From: Arthrobacter rhizosphaerae
Lineage (GTDB): Bacteria > Actinomycetota > Actinomycetes > Actinomycetales > Micrococcaceae
Direction of reading: 5' to 3'
Assembly (NCBI RefSeq): GCF_023062595.1
Contig: NZ_JALLAN010000004.1
Location: forward strand, 1-64,000
DNA length: 64,000 nt
In this document: positions 26,667 to 34,938 of the stretch, one piece after another
How positions within the stretch are numbered: the stretch's first letter is position 1
How the letters are laid out: each line of letters opens with the position of its first letter
Position numbers and translations under genes: made by a program
Notes under the pieces: generated by a model
The model's input: only the letters and a program-made list of their open reading frames with translations
Told to the model about the DNA's origin: nothing
Databases searched by the model: none

Positions 26667-26736
26667 TCGGTGGTTAACCCGCGAAACGTGAGGGAGCGTC
26701 GGTGGTTAACCCGCGAAACGTGAGGGAGCGTCGGTG
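26656..26736. repeat. 32-bp direct repeat, 2.5 copies
   Basis: Units beginning GTGAGGGAGCGTCGGTG start at 26656, 26688 and 26720 (exact 32-base period; the third is truncated to 17 bases by the next gene). Each full unit carries the palindrome GGTTAACC. Confidence 0.9.
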
Positions 26737-26739
26737 CGG

Positions 26740-27423
26740 CTAGAGGAGGCGACGCTCGGCAGCCCACTTGGTGAGCTCGTGGCGGCTGGAGAGCTGCAGT
26801 TTGCGGAGCACTGCGGAAACATGGGTCTCCACAGTCTTGATGGAGATGAACAGCTCCTTGGCCACTTCCTTGTAGCTGTAGCCGCGCGCTATCAGCCGCA
26901 TGACCTCAAGCTCCCGGGCGGAAAGCCGGTCCAGTTCGTCGTCGGCGATGTCTGCTGGCGAGGTGCCGAACGCGTCAAGGACGAATCCGGCCAGCCGGGG
27001 CGAGAAGACAGCGTCGCCGCCGGCCACCCGCATGACGGCGTCGGTGATTTCTGCCCCGGAGATGGTCTTGGTGACGTATCCCCGGGCGCCTGCCCGAATG
27101 ACGGCCACAACGTCCTCAGCAGCATCGGAAACGCTCAAAGCCAGGAACCGTGTTGTGCCCAGGAGCGCAATTGAGCCGGCAATGACTTCACGTCCACCAC
27201 CGCCCAGCCCGCCAGGGAGGTGAACATCCAGGAGCACAACGTCCGGCCGGGTCTGGGCGATGACGGCAATAGCCTGCTCGACCGTTCCGGCCTCCCCCAC
27301 TACCGAGATCCGGGAGTCGAGGTCTGCCTTAAGGCCTGAACGGAAGATGGCATGATCGTCGACGAGGACAACCCGGACGCTGCCTTCTCTCGCCGGCACA
27401 CCCTCTGCTTCAATGCTGCTCAC
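26740..27423 (-). CDS. NarL/LuxR-type response regulator
   Basis: 227 residues, GTG start overlapping the kinase stop (GTGA). The receiver domain has VLVDDHAIF and the phospho-acceptor aspartate in VVLLDVHLPGG, with conserved Thr and Lys further on (YVTKTI). The C-terminal LuxR helix-turn-helix starts at LSARELEVMRLIARG and includes SIKTVETHVSAVLRKL. It works with the adjacent PspC-type kinase. The likely targets are the divergent PspC/LiaF operon, by analogy with LiaFSR-type systems (inference). Confidence 0.93.
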   Translation of the reverse strand: MSSIEAEGVPAREGSVRVVLVDDHAIFRSGLKADLDSRISVVGEAGTVEQAIAVIAQTRPDVVLLDVHLPGGLGGGGREVIAGSIALLGTTRFLALSVSDAAEDVVAVIRAGARGYVTKTISGAEITDAVMRVAGGDAVFSPRLAGFVLDAFGTSPADIADDELDRLSARELEVMRLIARGYSYKEVAKELFISIKTVETHVSAVLRKLQLSSRHELTKWAAERRLL

Positions 27424-28913
27424 GACGTCGTTTCTCCTTGTTCCGCGGCCATTGCAGGCAGTCCGAGGCGTACCTCGGTGCCCTCAGGGCCACTGTTGAT
27501 CACGGCTGTGCCGCCGTGGCGCTTCATGCGTCCGATGATGGATTCCCGGACGCCCAGCCGGTCGTCAGGCACCTTGTGAAGATCGAAGCCGGCTCCCCGG
27601 TCCTTGACAAAAACCTCGACCTCTTTGTCTGAAGCCTCGACGTAGACCGAAACGGAACCCCCACCGTGGCGGGCGGCATTCAGCATGGCTTCCCGGCTCG
27701 CCTGGACCAGTGCTTCATGGCGCTCCGTCATTACGGTGTCACCCACGTTTACCACTTCCACCGCTTGGCCGTGTGCGTCTTCCACCTCAGCAGCCACAGC
27801 CTTGATGCGTTCCGACAGGTTGCCAATGTCCCTGCCCTCGTCGCGATACAGCCAGCTGCGCAGTTCCCTTTCCTGCGCCCTGGCCAGCCGGACGACGTCG
27901 TGCTCGTTGCCCGCCCGTCGCTGAATAAGAGCCAGCGTCTGCAGGACCGAGTCGTGCAGGTGGGCAGCGATTTCGGCCCGTTCGGTGGCGCGCACCCTCC
28001 CGGCTCTTTCCGTCTCCAGATCCCGCCAGAACTTGAGACCCCAGGGCAGGAGCACCACTGCGACCCCTCCCAGGACAGCGACGGAAGCGAGCAACGCAAG
28101 CCACGTCTGTTCCCAGGAGCCAGAGCCGGAAACCATCACCAGCACGCCTGCGACTACCAGGGCAAGCCCGGCGGCCAACCGCACCCACCCGCCGGCCTGG
28201 TTGGCCTTGGCCTTGTCCACAATTCCGGCCCGACGGGTCTCGTCGAGCTGCATCCAGGCGATGGAAGCACCGCCAAGGATCGCCGCGGCCGGAATAAGCG
28301 TTCCCAAGGGCACATCGACTCCAAGAAGCCGGGCGATAAGAATAGCTCCGGCCAACAGCAGCCCGATTCCAAGGAGGATTTCCTTGGCGTACGGCATCCT
28401 GCGGAATCGGAACCAGGCTGGTCCGTCCCCGCTGGTTGGACGGACCATGCCTGAGACTGATTGGGATGCTCCCGACGCCTGGACGTCGGCGGGAAGTCCG
28501 GACGGCCACGATGGATCTATGAAGACTTTCTCCCCTGATGGGTCCAGCCAGGCAAACGCCGAGGAATCCGAAGATCCCGACTGCGCCGGGTAACCAGTCA
28601 GGCCAGGGAGCCCCCTTTGGTGAGTAGATGACCATTGTGTTGACGGCGCTGCCAAGGGTCCGCTGACGGCCGGCGCAATCGGTGACGCTGGCCGGCGTGC
28701 GTTTCTTTTAGCGCTTTCATCAGCCGTGGGAACCATAATCCACAGCCAGGCGTAAAACACCAGGCCGGCTCCGCCAGCCAAGGTTGCTACCACCATGCCG
28801 ATGCGAATGAACCGCACAGGCCAGCCCAGGTGCAGGGCGAGTCCCGCGCAGACGCCGGCTATGACACGGTCGGCGCTGCGGACCAGTGGCGGCCGCAGGA
28901 CAGTGGTACTCAT
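27420..28913 (-). CDS. PspC-domain sensor histidine kinase
   Basis: 497 residues from the ATG at 28913. An N-terminal PspC domain (RVIAGVCAGLALHLGWPV and a transmembrane helix) is followed by several membrane segments, a HisKA_3 domain with the phospho-acceptor histidine in HLHDSVLQTL, and an HATPase domain with the N box REAMLNAARHGG and DRGAGFDL. A membrane envelope-stress sensor is predicted. It overlaps its response regulator by 4 bases and is divergent from a PspC/LiaF operon over a 125-base shared promoter region. Confidence 0.92.
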   Translation of the reverse strand: MSTTVLRPPLVRSADRVIAGVCAGLALHLGWPVRFIRIGMVVATLAGGAGLVFYAWLWIMVPTADESAKRNARRPASPIAPAVSGPLAAPSTQWSSTHQRGLPGLTGYPAQSGSSDSSAFAWLDPSGEKVFIDPSWPSGLPADVQASGASQSVSGMVRPTSGDGPAWFRFRRMPYAKEILLGIGLLLAGAILIARLLGVDVPLGTLIPAAAILGGASIAWMQLDETRRAGIVDKAKANQAGGWVRLAAGLALVVAGVLVMVSGSGSWEQTWLALLASVAVLGGVAVVLLPWGLKFWRDLETERAGRVRATERAEIAAHLHDSVLQTLALIQRRAGNEHDVVRLARAQERELRSWLYRDEGRDIGNLSERIKAVAAEVEDAHGQAVEVVNVGDTVMTERHEALVQASREAMLNAARHGGGSVSVYVEASDKEVEVFVKDRGAGFDLHKVPDDRLGVRESIIGRMKRHGGTAVINSGPEGTEVRLGLPAMAAEQGETTS

Positions 28914-29038
28914 GAATCCATCCAAGCACGGATCAGGGTTCCCCGGACCTGTTTTGCACCGGAACCGGGGGTCGTTCAGGGATAGCTCAGGGTGTTCCCC
29001 AGTAGAGCTGATCACGCTATGCGCGGGAGGATCGAAGC

Positions 29039-30772
29039 ATGAACCCGCACAACGTCAACCCAGAAGATCAACAACCGGCTGACAACCATCAGCCGTCGGC
29101 AACACCTTCCGATTCCGCAGGCGACTCCGCGGCGGAATCCCCTGCCAGCCCGGCTGCCAACTCCCCAGCCGATACCCCAACGGGCTCCACATCGGAATCC
29201 CCTTCGGACAGCATGGGACAAGCACCGGACTCCCCCGCAGCACAGTCCGAAAGTACAGATCCCGGCTTCCAACAGACTTACCCGGACCACGGAACCTCCA
29301 GCCAGGGGTTTCCCGGCCCACGACAGGAAAGCCAAGGATACGCAGCCCCGGGATACCCGCAGCCGGCGCCGTACGCCGTGGCACCTCCGCGAAACTTCTT
29401 CGATTGGATTCGGGGAAACGGAGTTTACCGGGGCAGCGACCGCTGGATCGGCGGCGTCGCCAGCGGGATTGCGCACCGCGCCGGGGTAGACCCGCTCATT
29501 GTCCGGGGCGTCTTTATCGTCCTGGCCTTGTTCGCAGGCATAGGCGTTCTGCTATACGGCATCGCGTGGGCACTGCTCCCGGAGCCTGACGGCCGCATCC
29601 ACGTCCAGGAAGCCGCTGCCGGACGCTGGACGGGCGGCATGACCGGCGCCCTGATCACCACCATCCTGGGGTTCCCCAGCCTTGGCACAGGATTCTGGGG
29701 TTGGGAAGGGAACGGCTTCGGACGCTTCATCTGGGCTGTTTTCTGGATAGGCGCCATCACATATCTCATCTACTACCTGGTACAACGGAACAGAAACCGG
29801 AGTGGAAACCCCGCCATGAACACCAATTCCCAGCCCGGTGCTCCCGGAGCAGCCGCCTTCAGTGGCGGGCCCTATGGCACCTACCCTGGCAGCTCTTACG
29901 CCGCCAGTGGCCCAACTGCAGGCTCCAACAGTGCCCCCTTCACCAGCCAGTTCAGCACAACCACGTCGGCCGGTGGCTCCCAGACCGGGTCGGGCGGGTC
30001 TGTGCCAGTACCGCCGTCGGGATCCGTTCCCCCGGAGGGCCCCAACGGCCCCTACGGACCTGGCGGACCCTATGGCCCCAGCGGCCCGTACAACGGCGGC
30101 TTCCGCAATCCTGCCGGAGCCACACCTCCGCCGGCCAAGCCGCGCAAGTTCGGACCCGGCGCTCCCGCGGTGGCCATCACTGCCGGCACAGCCTTGCTGG
30201 TGGGCGGCGGTATCAAAGCCCTCGACGCCGGCAATGTAATCGAGCTCGGCAATTCGGCCAATGCCGTGGTCTGGGCCAGCGCTGCTGCGGTCCTCGGTCT
30301 GGGCATCCTGATCTCCGGACTCCGCGGCCGCACGTCAGGCATCCTGGGGTTCTTCGCAGTGGTTGCCTTGATCATCGGCGGCATATTCAACGTGGTGCAA
30401 AACGGTGACAGGTTCCGTTCCCAGCAGGTCGACTGGACTCCTGTCAGCATCGAGCAGGCACGGGAAGGCTTCGACATCACAGGCCGCCGGGGAACAGTTG
30501 ACCTCACGAAGCTGAACGTCACCACCCCCTTGACCTCCGACGTCGTGATCCCGCTGGATATCACTGCCAGCAACGTGGACGTCATCATCCCCGATAACGT
30601 CCCGGTGGAAATAGAGGCCGACATGACGATGGGAAACCTCAACGAGGGTTCTGAACACCATGGCGGGATGACGACGAAGCAGAGCACGTACAACACCGAC
30701 AAACCAGGGTCGCCCCTGATCCTTGAGATTGACGGCACCATGAGCAACGTGACCATCAAGGAAGGAAACTGA
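29039..30772 (+). CDS. PspC-domain membrane protein with LiaF-like C-terminal domain
   Basis: 577 residues, ATG start with GGGAGG upstream. The first 120 residues are Pro/Ser/Gln-rich and probably disordered. A PspC domain (RWIGGVASGIAHRAGVDPLIVRGVFIVLALF, shown in part) follows. Then come membrane segments, a Gly/Pro/Ser-rich linker, two to three more helices and a beta-rich tail (ITASNVDVIIPDNVPVEIEA) of the LiaF/DUF4097 type. Divergent from the PspC-sensor kinase. Likely partner or target in sensing envelope stress; this is inference from architecture. Confidence 0.85.
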   Translation: MNPHNVNPEDQQPADNHQPSATPSDSAGDSAAESPASPAANSPADTPTGSTSESPSDSMGQAPDSPAAQSESTDPGFQQTYPDHGTSSQGFPGPRQESQGYAAPGYPQPAPYAVAPPRNFFDWIRGNGVYRGSDRWIGGVASGIAHRAGVDPLIVRGVFIVLALFAGIGVLLYGIAWALLPEPDGRIHVQEAAAGRWTGGMTGALITTILGFPSLGTGFWGWEGNGFGRFIWAVFWIGAITYLIYYLVQRNRNRSGNPAMNTNSQPGAPGAAAFSGGPYGTYPGSSYAASGPTAGSNSAPFTSQFSTTTSAGGSQTGSGGSVPVPPSGSVPPEGPNGPYGPGGPYGPSGPYNGGFRNPAGATPPPAKPRKFGPGAPAVAITAGTALLVGGGIKALDAGNVIELGNSANAVVWASAAAVLGLGILISGLRGRTSGILGFFAVVALIIGGIFNVVQNGDRFRSQQVDWTPVSIEQAREGFDITGRRGTVDLTKLNVTTPLTSDVVIPLDITASNVDVIIPDNVPVEIEADMTMGNLNEGSEHHGGMTTKQSTYNTDKPGSPLILEIDGTMSNVTIKEGN

Positions 30773-30773
30773 C

Positions 30774-31064
30774 ATGAGCAGCTACGAGCACACTCCGGAC
30801 CCTGCTCCGGATGCTTCCACCACATCCGCCACCCCCGTGGCCTCCCCCGAACCGGAACCCTCAGTCCGCGTAGGAACCGTCGTCTGGGGCCTGATCGTCC
30901 TGGCGCTGGCCGTCCTGATCGTCGTCGCGCAGCTTGGCATCGTGGAACTGAACGGCACCTACGTGTTGATCGGACTCATGGTGGGTGCGGGCGCCGCGCT
31001 GGTGATCGGTGGTCTCCTGTCCGCCCGCCGACGTGACAAAGAAACCACAACAGGGAAGTCTTGA
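30774..31064 (+). CDS. Small membrane protein in PspC cluster
   Basis: 96 residues with a Thr/Pro/Glu-rich N terminus, then two transmembrane helices (WGLIVLALAVLIVVAQLGI and YVLIGLMVGAGAALVIGGLL) and a basic C-terminal tail. It starts one base after the preceding stop and ends three bases before the next start, so it is translated with the PspC genes. No family recognised. Confidence 0.8.
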   Translation: MSSYEHTPDPAPDASTTSATPVASPEPEPSVRVGTVVWGLIVLALAVLIVVAQLGIVELNGTYVLIGLMVGAGAALVIGGLLSARRRDKETTTGKS

Positions 31065-31067
31065 ACC

Positions 31068-31325
31068 ATGGATAAATTCTTCAGCATTGTCAGGGGCATG
31101 GGCCTGCGGCGCGGCCCACAGCGATTGCTCGGCGGAGTATGCGGCGGAATTGCTGCGAAGCTGAAGGTGGACGTCGCCTTCGTCAGGATTGCATTCCTGC
31201 TCCTCGCCCTCCTGCCGGGCCCGGCCTTTGTTTTCTACGTCGCTGCGTGGCTGATTTTGCCGGATCAGCGGGACAGCATCCCACTTCAGTCGTTCATCGA
31301 TAAGCGGGCAAACAAGCAGCTGTAG
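31068..31325 (+). CDS. Minimal PspC-domain protein
   Basis: 85 residues, almost entirely one PspC domain: RLLGGVCGGIAAKLKVDV, then a transmembrane helix (LLLALLPGPAFVFYVAAWLILP). Last gene of the plus-strand PspC/LiaF operon, followed by a strong terminator. The same domain occurs in the kinase and in the first operon gene, so three proteins in one cluster share it. Confidence 0.88.
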   Translation: MDKFFSIVRGMGLRRGPQRLLGGVCGGIAAKLKVDVAFVRIAFLLLALLPGPAFVFYVAAWLILPDQRDSIPLQSFIDKRANKQL

Positions 31326-31347
31326 ACCCCGGCAGGAACCGCCAACT

Positions 31348-31382
31348 ACGTGCCTCCGCTCCATGAGCGGGGGCACGTTTTT
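31348..31382 (+). terminator. Intrinsic terminator of the PspC operon
   Basis: A 14-bp stem (31348-31361 with 31365-31378, one wobble) and a 3-base loop, followed directly by TTTTT. It is the most canonical terminator on the plus strand of this window. Confidence 0.92.
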
Positions 31383-31483
31383 GTAACCGTTTGTGTCCTG
31401 TCCCACACTGCCCACTACAATCTAGATGAGCTCAGCGTGGCGCTCTGCCTGTACACCCTCAACCAGGATTTGAGCCTAAAGAT

Positions 31484-32509
31484 ATGAAAATTGGAATCCT
31501 CACCAGCGGCGGCGACTGCCCTGGACTGAACGCTGTCATCCGTGGCGCGGTTCTCAAGGGCATTGCCATCCACGGACACGAATTCGTGGGGTTCCTGGAC
31601 GGCTGGCGCGGCGTTGTCGAGGGTGACATCATCCAGATCCCCCGCACCATGGTCCGCGGCATCGCGAAGCAGGGCGGAACCATATTGGGAACGTCCCGCA
31701 CCAACCCGTTCGAAAACGGCGGTGGCCCTGAAGTCATCAAAGACCACATGAAGAGGCTTGGCATCGATGCCATCATCGCCATCGGCGGCGAAGGCACTCT
31801 CGCAGCAGCGAAACGGCTCACCGACGCCGGCCTGCGGATTGTGGGGGTTCCCAAGACGGTAGACAACGACCTTGACGCCACCGATTACACGTTTGGTTTC
31901 GACACTGCAGTACAGATCGCCACCGAGGCCATCGACCGGCTCCGGACCACCGGTGAATCCCATCACCGCTGCATGATCGCCGAGGTCATGGGCCGCCACG
32001 TCGGGTGGATCGCCCTGCACGCAGGAATGGCCGCCGGCGCCCACGCCATCCTGATTCCTGAACAAAAGGCCTCCATGGACCAGATCACGGAGTGGGTGCA
32101 GGAAGCCCACGACCGCGGCCGCGCACCGCTGGTAGTGGTGGCTGAAGGCTTCGTCCCGGAAGGCCAGGAGACGCCCCACTCGGAGCGCGGCCTGGACACC
32201 TTCGGCCGGCCCCGCCTCGGCGGCATCGCAGAAATGCTGGCCCCGGAACTGGAAGCACGGACCGGCATCGAAACGCGGGCCACCGTGCTCGGGCACATCC
32301 AGCGCGGCGGCGTGCCTTCTGCCTTCGACCGCGTCCTGGCAACCCGGCTTGGAATGGCGGCAATCGATTCTGTGGTGGACCATCGCTGGGGCACCATGGT
32401 GTCTCTCAACGGCACCGACATCGTGCACGTCGGTTTCGAAGCCGCGCTCGGCAACCTCAAGTCAGTCCCACCCCACCGCTACGAGGAAGCAGCTGTCCTC
32501 TTCGGCTAG
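31484..32509 (+). CDS. pfkA: 6-phosphofructokinase
   Basis: Phosphorylates fructose 6-phosphate in glycolysis; 341 residues. MKIGILTSGGDCPGLNAVIR start, GGEGTL at the nucleotide site, PKTVDNDLD at the active site and MGRHVGW in the sugar site. In the actinobacterial group of this family, glycine rather than aspartate in GGEGT goes with ATP rather than pyrophosphate use, so an ATP-dependent enzyme is predicted. Single gene with no obvious ribosome-binding site; a TACAAT at 31416-31421 may be its -10. Confidence 0.95.
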   Translation: MKIGILTSGGDCPGLNAVIRGAVLKGIAIHGHEFVGFLDGWRGVVEGDIIQIPRTMVRGIAKQGGTILGTSRTNPFENGGGPEVIKDHMKRLGIDAIIAIGGEGTLAAAKRLTDAGLRIVGVPKTVDNDLDATDYTFGFDTAVQIATEAIDRLRTTGESHHRCMIAEVMGRHVGWIALHAGMAAGAHAILIPEQKASMDQITEWVQEAHDRGRAPLVVVAEGFVPEGQETPHSERGLDTFGRPRLGGIAEMLAPELEARTGIETRATVLGHIQRGGVPSAFDRVLATRLGMAAIDSVVDHRWGTMVSLNGTDIVHVGFEAALGNLKSVPPHRYEEAAVLFG

Positions 32510-32577
32510 TCCCGCAGCCATTTCCCGCCGCGGCTTTTCAAGAATGACGGCGAACAGCAGTTGACCCGCCTGCTCGG

Positions 32578-32583
32578 TAGGGT
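32578..32583 (+). promoter_or_regulatory. Leaderless -10 element of GNAT gene
   Basis: TAGGGT lies 6 bases before the ATG at 32590. A GGAGG overlaps this interval but is too close to the ATG to act normally. Confidence 0.5.
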
Positions 32584-32589
32584 GGAGGC

Positions 32590-33318
32590 ATGACACTTGA
32601 GGTCGGTTCAGCCGACATCATCCAGCTTGCCTGGGCCCGCCATCTGGGACTTGATGACGACGCTTTCACCGCTGCCCGCTCAGCTGGAACGGGACCGTCG
32701 GCACGGATCACCCGTGCCGACGAGTCCGAACGTTGCGTGCAGTTCGTCCGAATCTTCGGTACCTCCGCCCTGGTGGGCCCGCAGTGGGTCCTGGATGCCG
32801 CCGTCGGAATTCCGGACGAGGATCTTGCCCAGCACGTCACTCTCCTGACCATCACGCGCTCCCATGGCGGTCATGGCCTCGGAGCGGCTGCTTTGTTCTT
32901 CGCGGACGATCTGCCGCTGCTTCAGGCCCCTCAGGAACTCACGGTCTCACACGGGGAACAGGAAGCGATCCAGCTGGAAGGTCTCTGCCCGCCGGACGAC
33001 GTCAATGAAGTAGGGCTTTCTGACCTGGAGAACCGCTTTACGATAATGCGGGGCGACGACGGGAACCGCGTTCCGGTGGCGTGTGGTGCTTACGCCGAGT
33101 GGGAGGGCATCCTCGCGCACATGGGCGTGCTGGTGGATCCGGTGTGGAGGCGGCAAGGCCTCGGCTCGCTCGCGGCGTCGGTGGCAGCGCATGAGGCCCT
33201 CGCTTCAGGCCTGACGCTGCAGTGGCGCGCCGATGTCAGCAACAAGGGATCGCTGGCAATTGCGCGCAGCATTGGATTCGCAGCCGGAGGCATCCAGACC
33301 AGCGTGCTCCTGGGCTGA
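32590..33318 (+). CDS. GNAT acetyltransferase
   Basis: 242 residues with a single C-terminal GNAT domain: HMGVLVDPVWRRQGLGS is the acetyl-CoA motif, followed by LQWRADVSNKGSLAIARSIGF. The N-terminal half shows only weak similarity to the fold. Not a close relative of the three double-GNAT paralogs. Followed by a 25-bp perfect hairpin and convergent with an ankyrin-protein gene. Substrate unknown. Confidence 0.82.
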   Translation: MTLEVGSADIIQLAWARHLGLDDDAFTAARSAGTGPSARITRADESERCVQFVRIFGTSALVGPQWVLDAAVGIPDEDLAQHVTLLTITRSHGGHGLGAAALFFADDLPLLQAPQELTVSHGEQEAIQLEGLCPPDDVNEVGLSDLENRFTIMRGDDGNRVPVACGAYAEWEGILAHMGVLVDPVWRRQGLGSLAASVAAHEALASGLTLQWRADVSNKGSLAIARSIGFAAGGIQTSVLLG

Positions 33319-33319
33319 C

Positions 33320-33376
33320 CGAGATGACAGATAACGGCAATGTTCTCTGCAAACATTGCCGTTATCTGTCATCTCG
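33320..33376. terminator. 25-bp perfect palindrome between convergent genes
   Basis: A perfect 25-bp stem (33320-33344 with 33352-33376) with a 7-base loop, filling nearly all of the 69 bases between two convergent stops. It is a bidirectional terminator by position. The stem is unusually long, moderate in GC and without a T-run. Confidence 0.8.
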
Positions 33377-33387
33377 CGCCGGTGAAT

Positions 33388-33810
33388 CTACTCCAGCAGG
33401 GCCAGGATCTCCGAGCGCGCAAACATCTCGGCTGCAGCCCGCGCGCTGGGCGTGCCGGCGTCCGGATCAGCTCCTGCATCCACCAGCACACGGGCGACGT
33501 CCGTGTACCCCTTAAAGGCGGCACCTGCCAGGGGTGTCTGACCGCGGTCATTGGAAGCGTTGGCGTCGGCGCCATGATGCAGGAGGAGCTGAACGGTGTC
33601 AGCATGTCCGTGGTAGGCCGCGAGCATCAACAGCGAGTCTCCCGCTGCGTTGGTGAGTGTTGCGGGCGCCCCGGCATTGAGGTAACTCCGCAGCATATCG
33701 GATTCACCCTGGCGTGCCGCTTCGAACAGCGTATGGGCCAGGGCCAACGTCTCGTCGTCGGGTCCGAGCTCCTCGTCTGCGTTTGAATCTTCGCCGCGAT
33801 AATCGCTCAT
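33388..33810 (-). CDS. Ankyrin-repeat protein
   Basis: 140 residues made of about three ankyrin repeats; recognisable units are GDSLLMLAAYHGHADTVQLL and GQTPLAGAAFKGYTDVARVL. An acidic N terminus (DEELGPDDE) precedes them. No signal or membrane segment, so a cytosolic protein-interaction module. Its ATG overlaps the stop of the YgfZ gene by 4 bases, making it the last gene of the minus-strand group. Partner unknown. Confidence 0.88.
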   Translation of the reverse strand: MSDYRGEDSNADEELGPDDETLALAHTLFEAARQGESDMLRSYLNAGAPATLTNAAGDSLLMLAAYHGHADTVQLLLHHGADANASNDRGQTPLAGAAFKGYTDVARVLVDAGADPDAGTPSARAAAEMFARSEILALLE

Positions 33811-34889
33811 CTGGTTCCCTTCAGAAAGCCGGTCTGCCTGCCTACTACCTGACCGGCGTCGGGAGCCACGATGACTTCCTGGGCAGCCGTGTACGGTTCG
33901 TCGCCATCCATGACGGTCAGCACCTCATCCGGCGAGACCGACCGTTTGATCACCGCAAGGGCAATCGGGCCCATTTCATAGTGCTGGACCGCTGAGGTCA
34001 CAGTGCCCACTTTGCGCTCCCCCAGGAGCACCGGACTGCCGACGGCGGGCACCGTGTGCTGGGACCCGTCGAGCTGCAGGAAAACAAGACGACGAGGCGG
34101 ATGGCCGAGGTTGTGCACACGCGCCACGGTCTCCTGGCCCTTGTAGCAGCCCTTGGCGAGGTGCACCGCCGTCCGCAGGAGGTCCAGTTCGTGGGGAATG
34201 GTCTTATCGTCGGTCTCAGCACCAAGGCGTGGCCGCCAGGCAGCGATCCTCAAAGCCTCGGAAGCCCAAACGCCGGCAAGCGGCCGGTCACCGATGGTGG
34301 ATTCCAGTTCACTGGCCGGTACGAGGTATTCGAACCAAGGCCGTTCCAAGCCCGGATGGGCCTCTTCACCCACGACGGAATACGAGTATCCGCCCGCGCC
34401 GATGTGAGGCCAAGGGTCCTCCCAGACGAGCAGTCCGGACCACTCATTGACCTTGCGCGTGGAGGCCACGACGGCCCAGTCGTCCGAAACGTCAGCAATC
34501 TCTACCCGCAGCATGAATTTCATCCGGTTAAGCCACTCCGCCAAGGGCGCTGCCTCTTGGGCTTCGACGATCAGCCAGGTGGTGGCGCCGTCGTCCACTA
34601 CCCGTGCGTCAAACTCGATCCGGCCCTGCACGCTTAGCAGCAGCAGTTCGGTGGATTCGGCGGGATTGAGATTGGCGACCTGCTGGGAGGACAGCGTGTT
34701 AAGCCAGCTGAGGCGGTCAGGACCGGTGACGGTAACTACACCGCGGTGTGAAAGATCGACGACGGCGGTCCCTGCCGCCAGAGCCCGCTGCTCCCGCAAC
34801 GGCTCCCCATAGTGGGAGGCGACGCCGGCGTCGCCGCCTCCGGCTTCAACAGCACCGGGGCGCGACAACAGGGGGCTCTTAATAGTCAT
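33807..34889 (-). CDS. ygfZ: YgfZ/GcvT folate-binding protein (Fe-S cluster maintenance)
   Basis: 360 residues of the GcvT-like folate-binding family. The diagnostic motif KGCYKGQET, with its conserved cysteine, is intact. YgfZ proteins support repair or assembly of certain Fe-S enzymes using tetrahydrofolate. The N-terminal GDAGVASHYGEPLREQRAL segment is typical. ATG start with AGGAC upstream. Lies 49 bases after the nitrobindin-like gene and overlaps the ankyrin gene, so the three are probably one transcript. Confidence 0.9.
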   Translation of the reverse strand: MTIKSPLLSRPGAVEAGGGDAGVASHYGEPLREQRALAAGTAVVDLSHRGVVTVTGPDRLSWLNTLSSQQVANLNPAESTELLLLSVQGRIEFDARVVDDGATTWLIVEAQEAAPLAEWLNRMKFMLRVEIADVSDDWAVVASTRKVNEWSGLLVWEDPWPHIGAGGYSYSVVGEEAHPGLERPWFEYLVPASELESTIGDRPLAGVWASEALRIAAWRPRLGAETDDKTIPHELDLLRTAVHLAKGCYKGQETVARVHNLGHPPRRLVFLQLDGSQHTVPAVGSPVLLGERKVGTVTSAVQHYEMGPIALAVIKRSVSPDEVLTVMDGDEPYTAAQEVIVAPDAGQVVGRQTGFLKGTR

Positions 34890-34938
34890 ATGTACTAGAA
34901 GTCCTTTGACGCCGGCTCTATTCCGCGGGACGGCGGAA

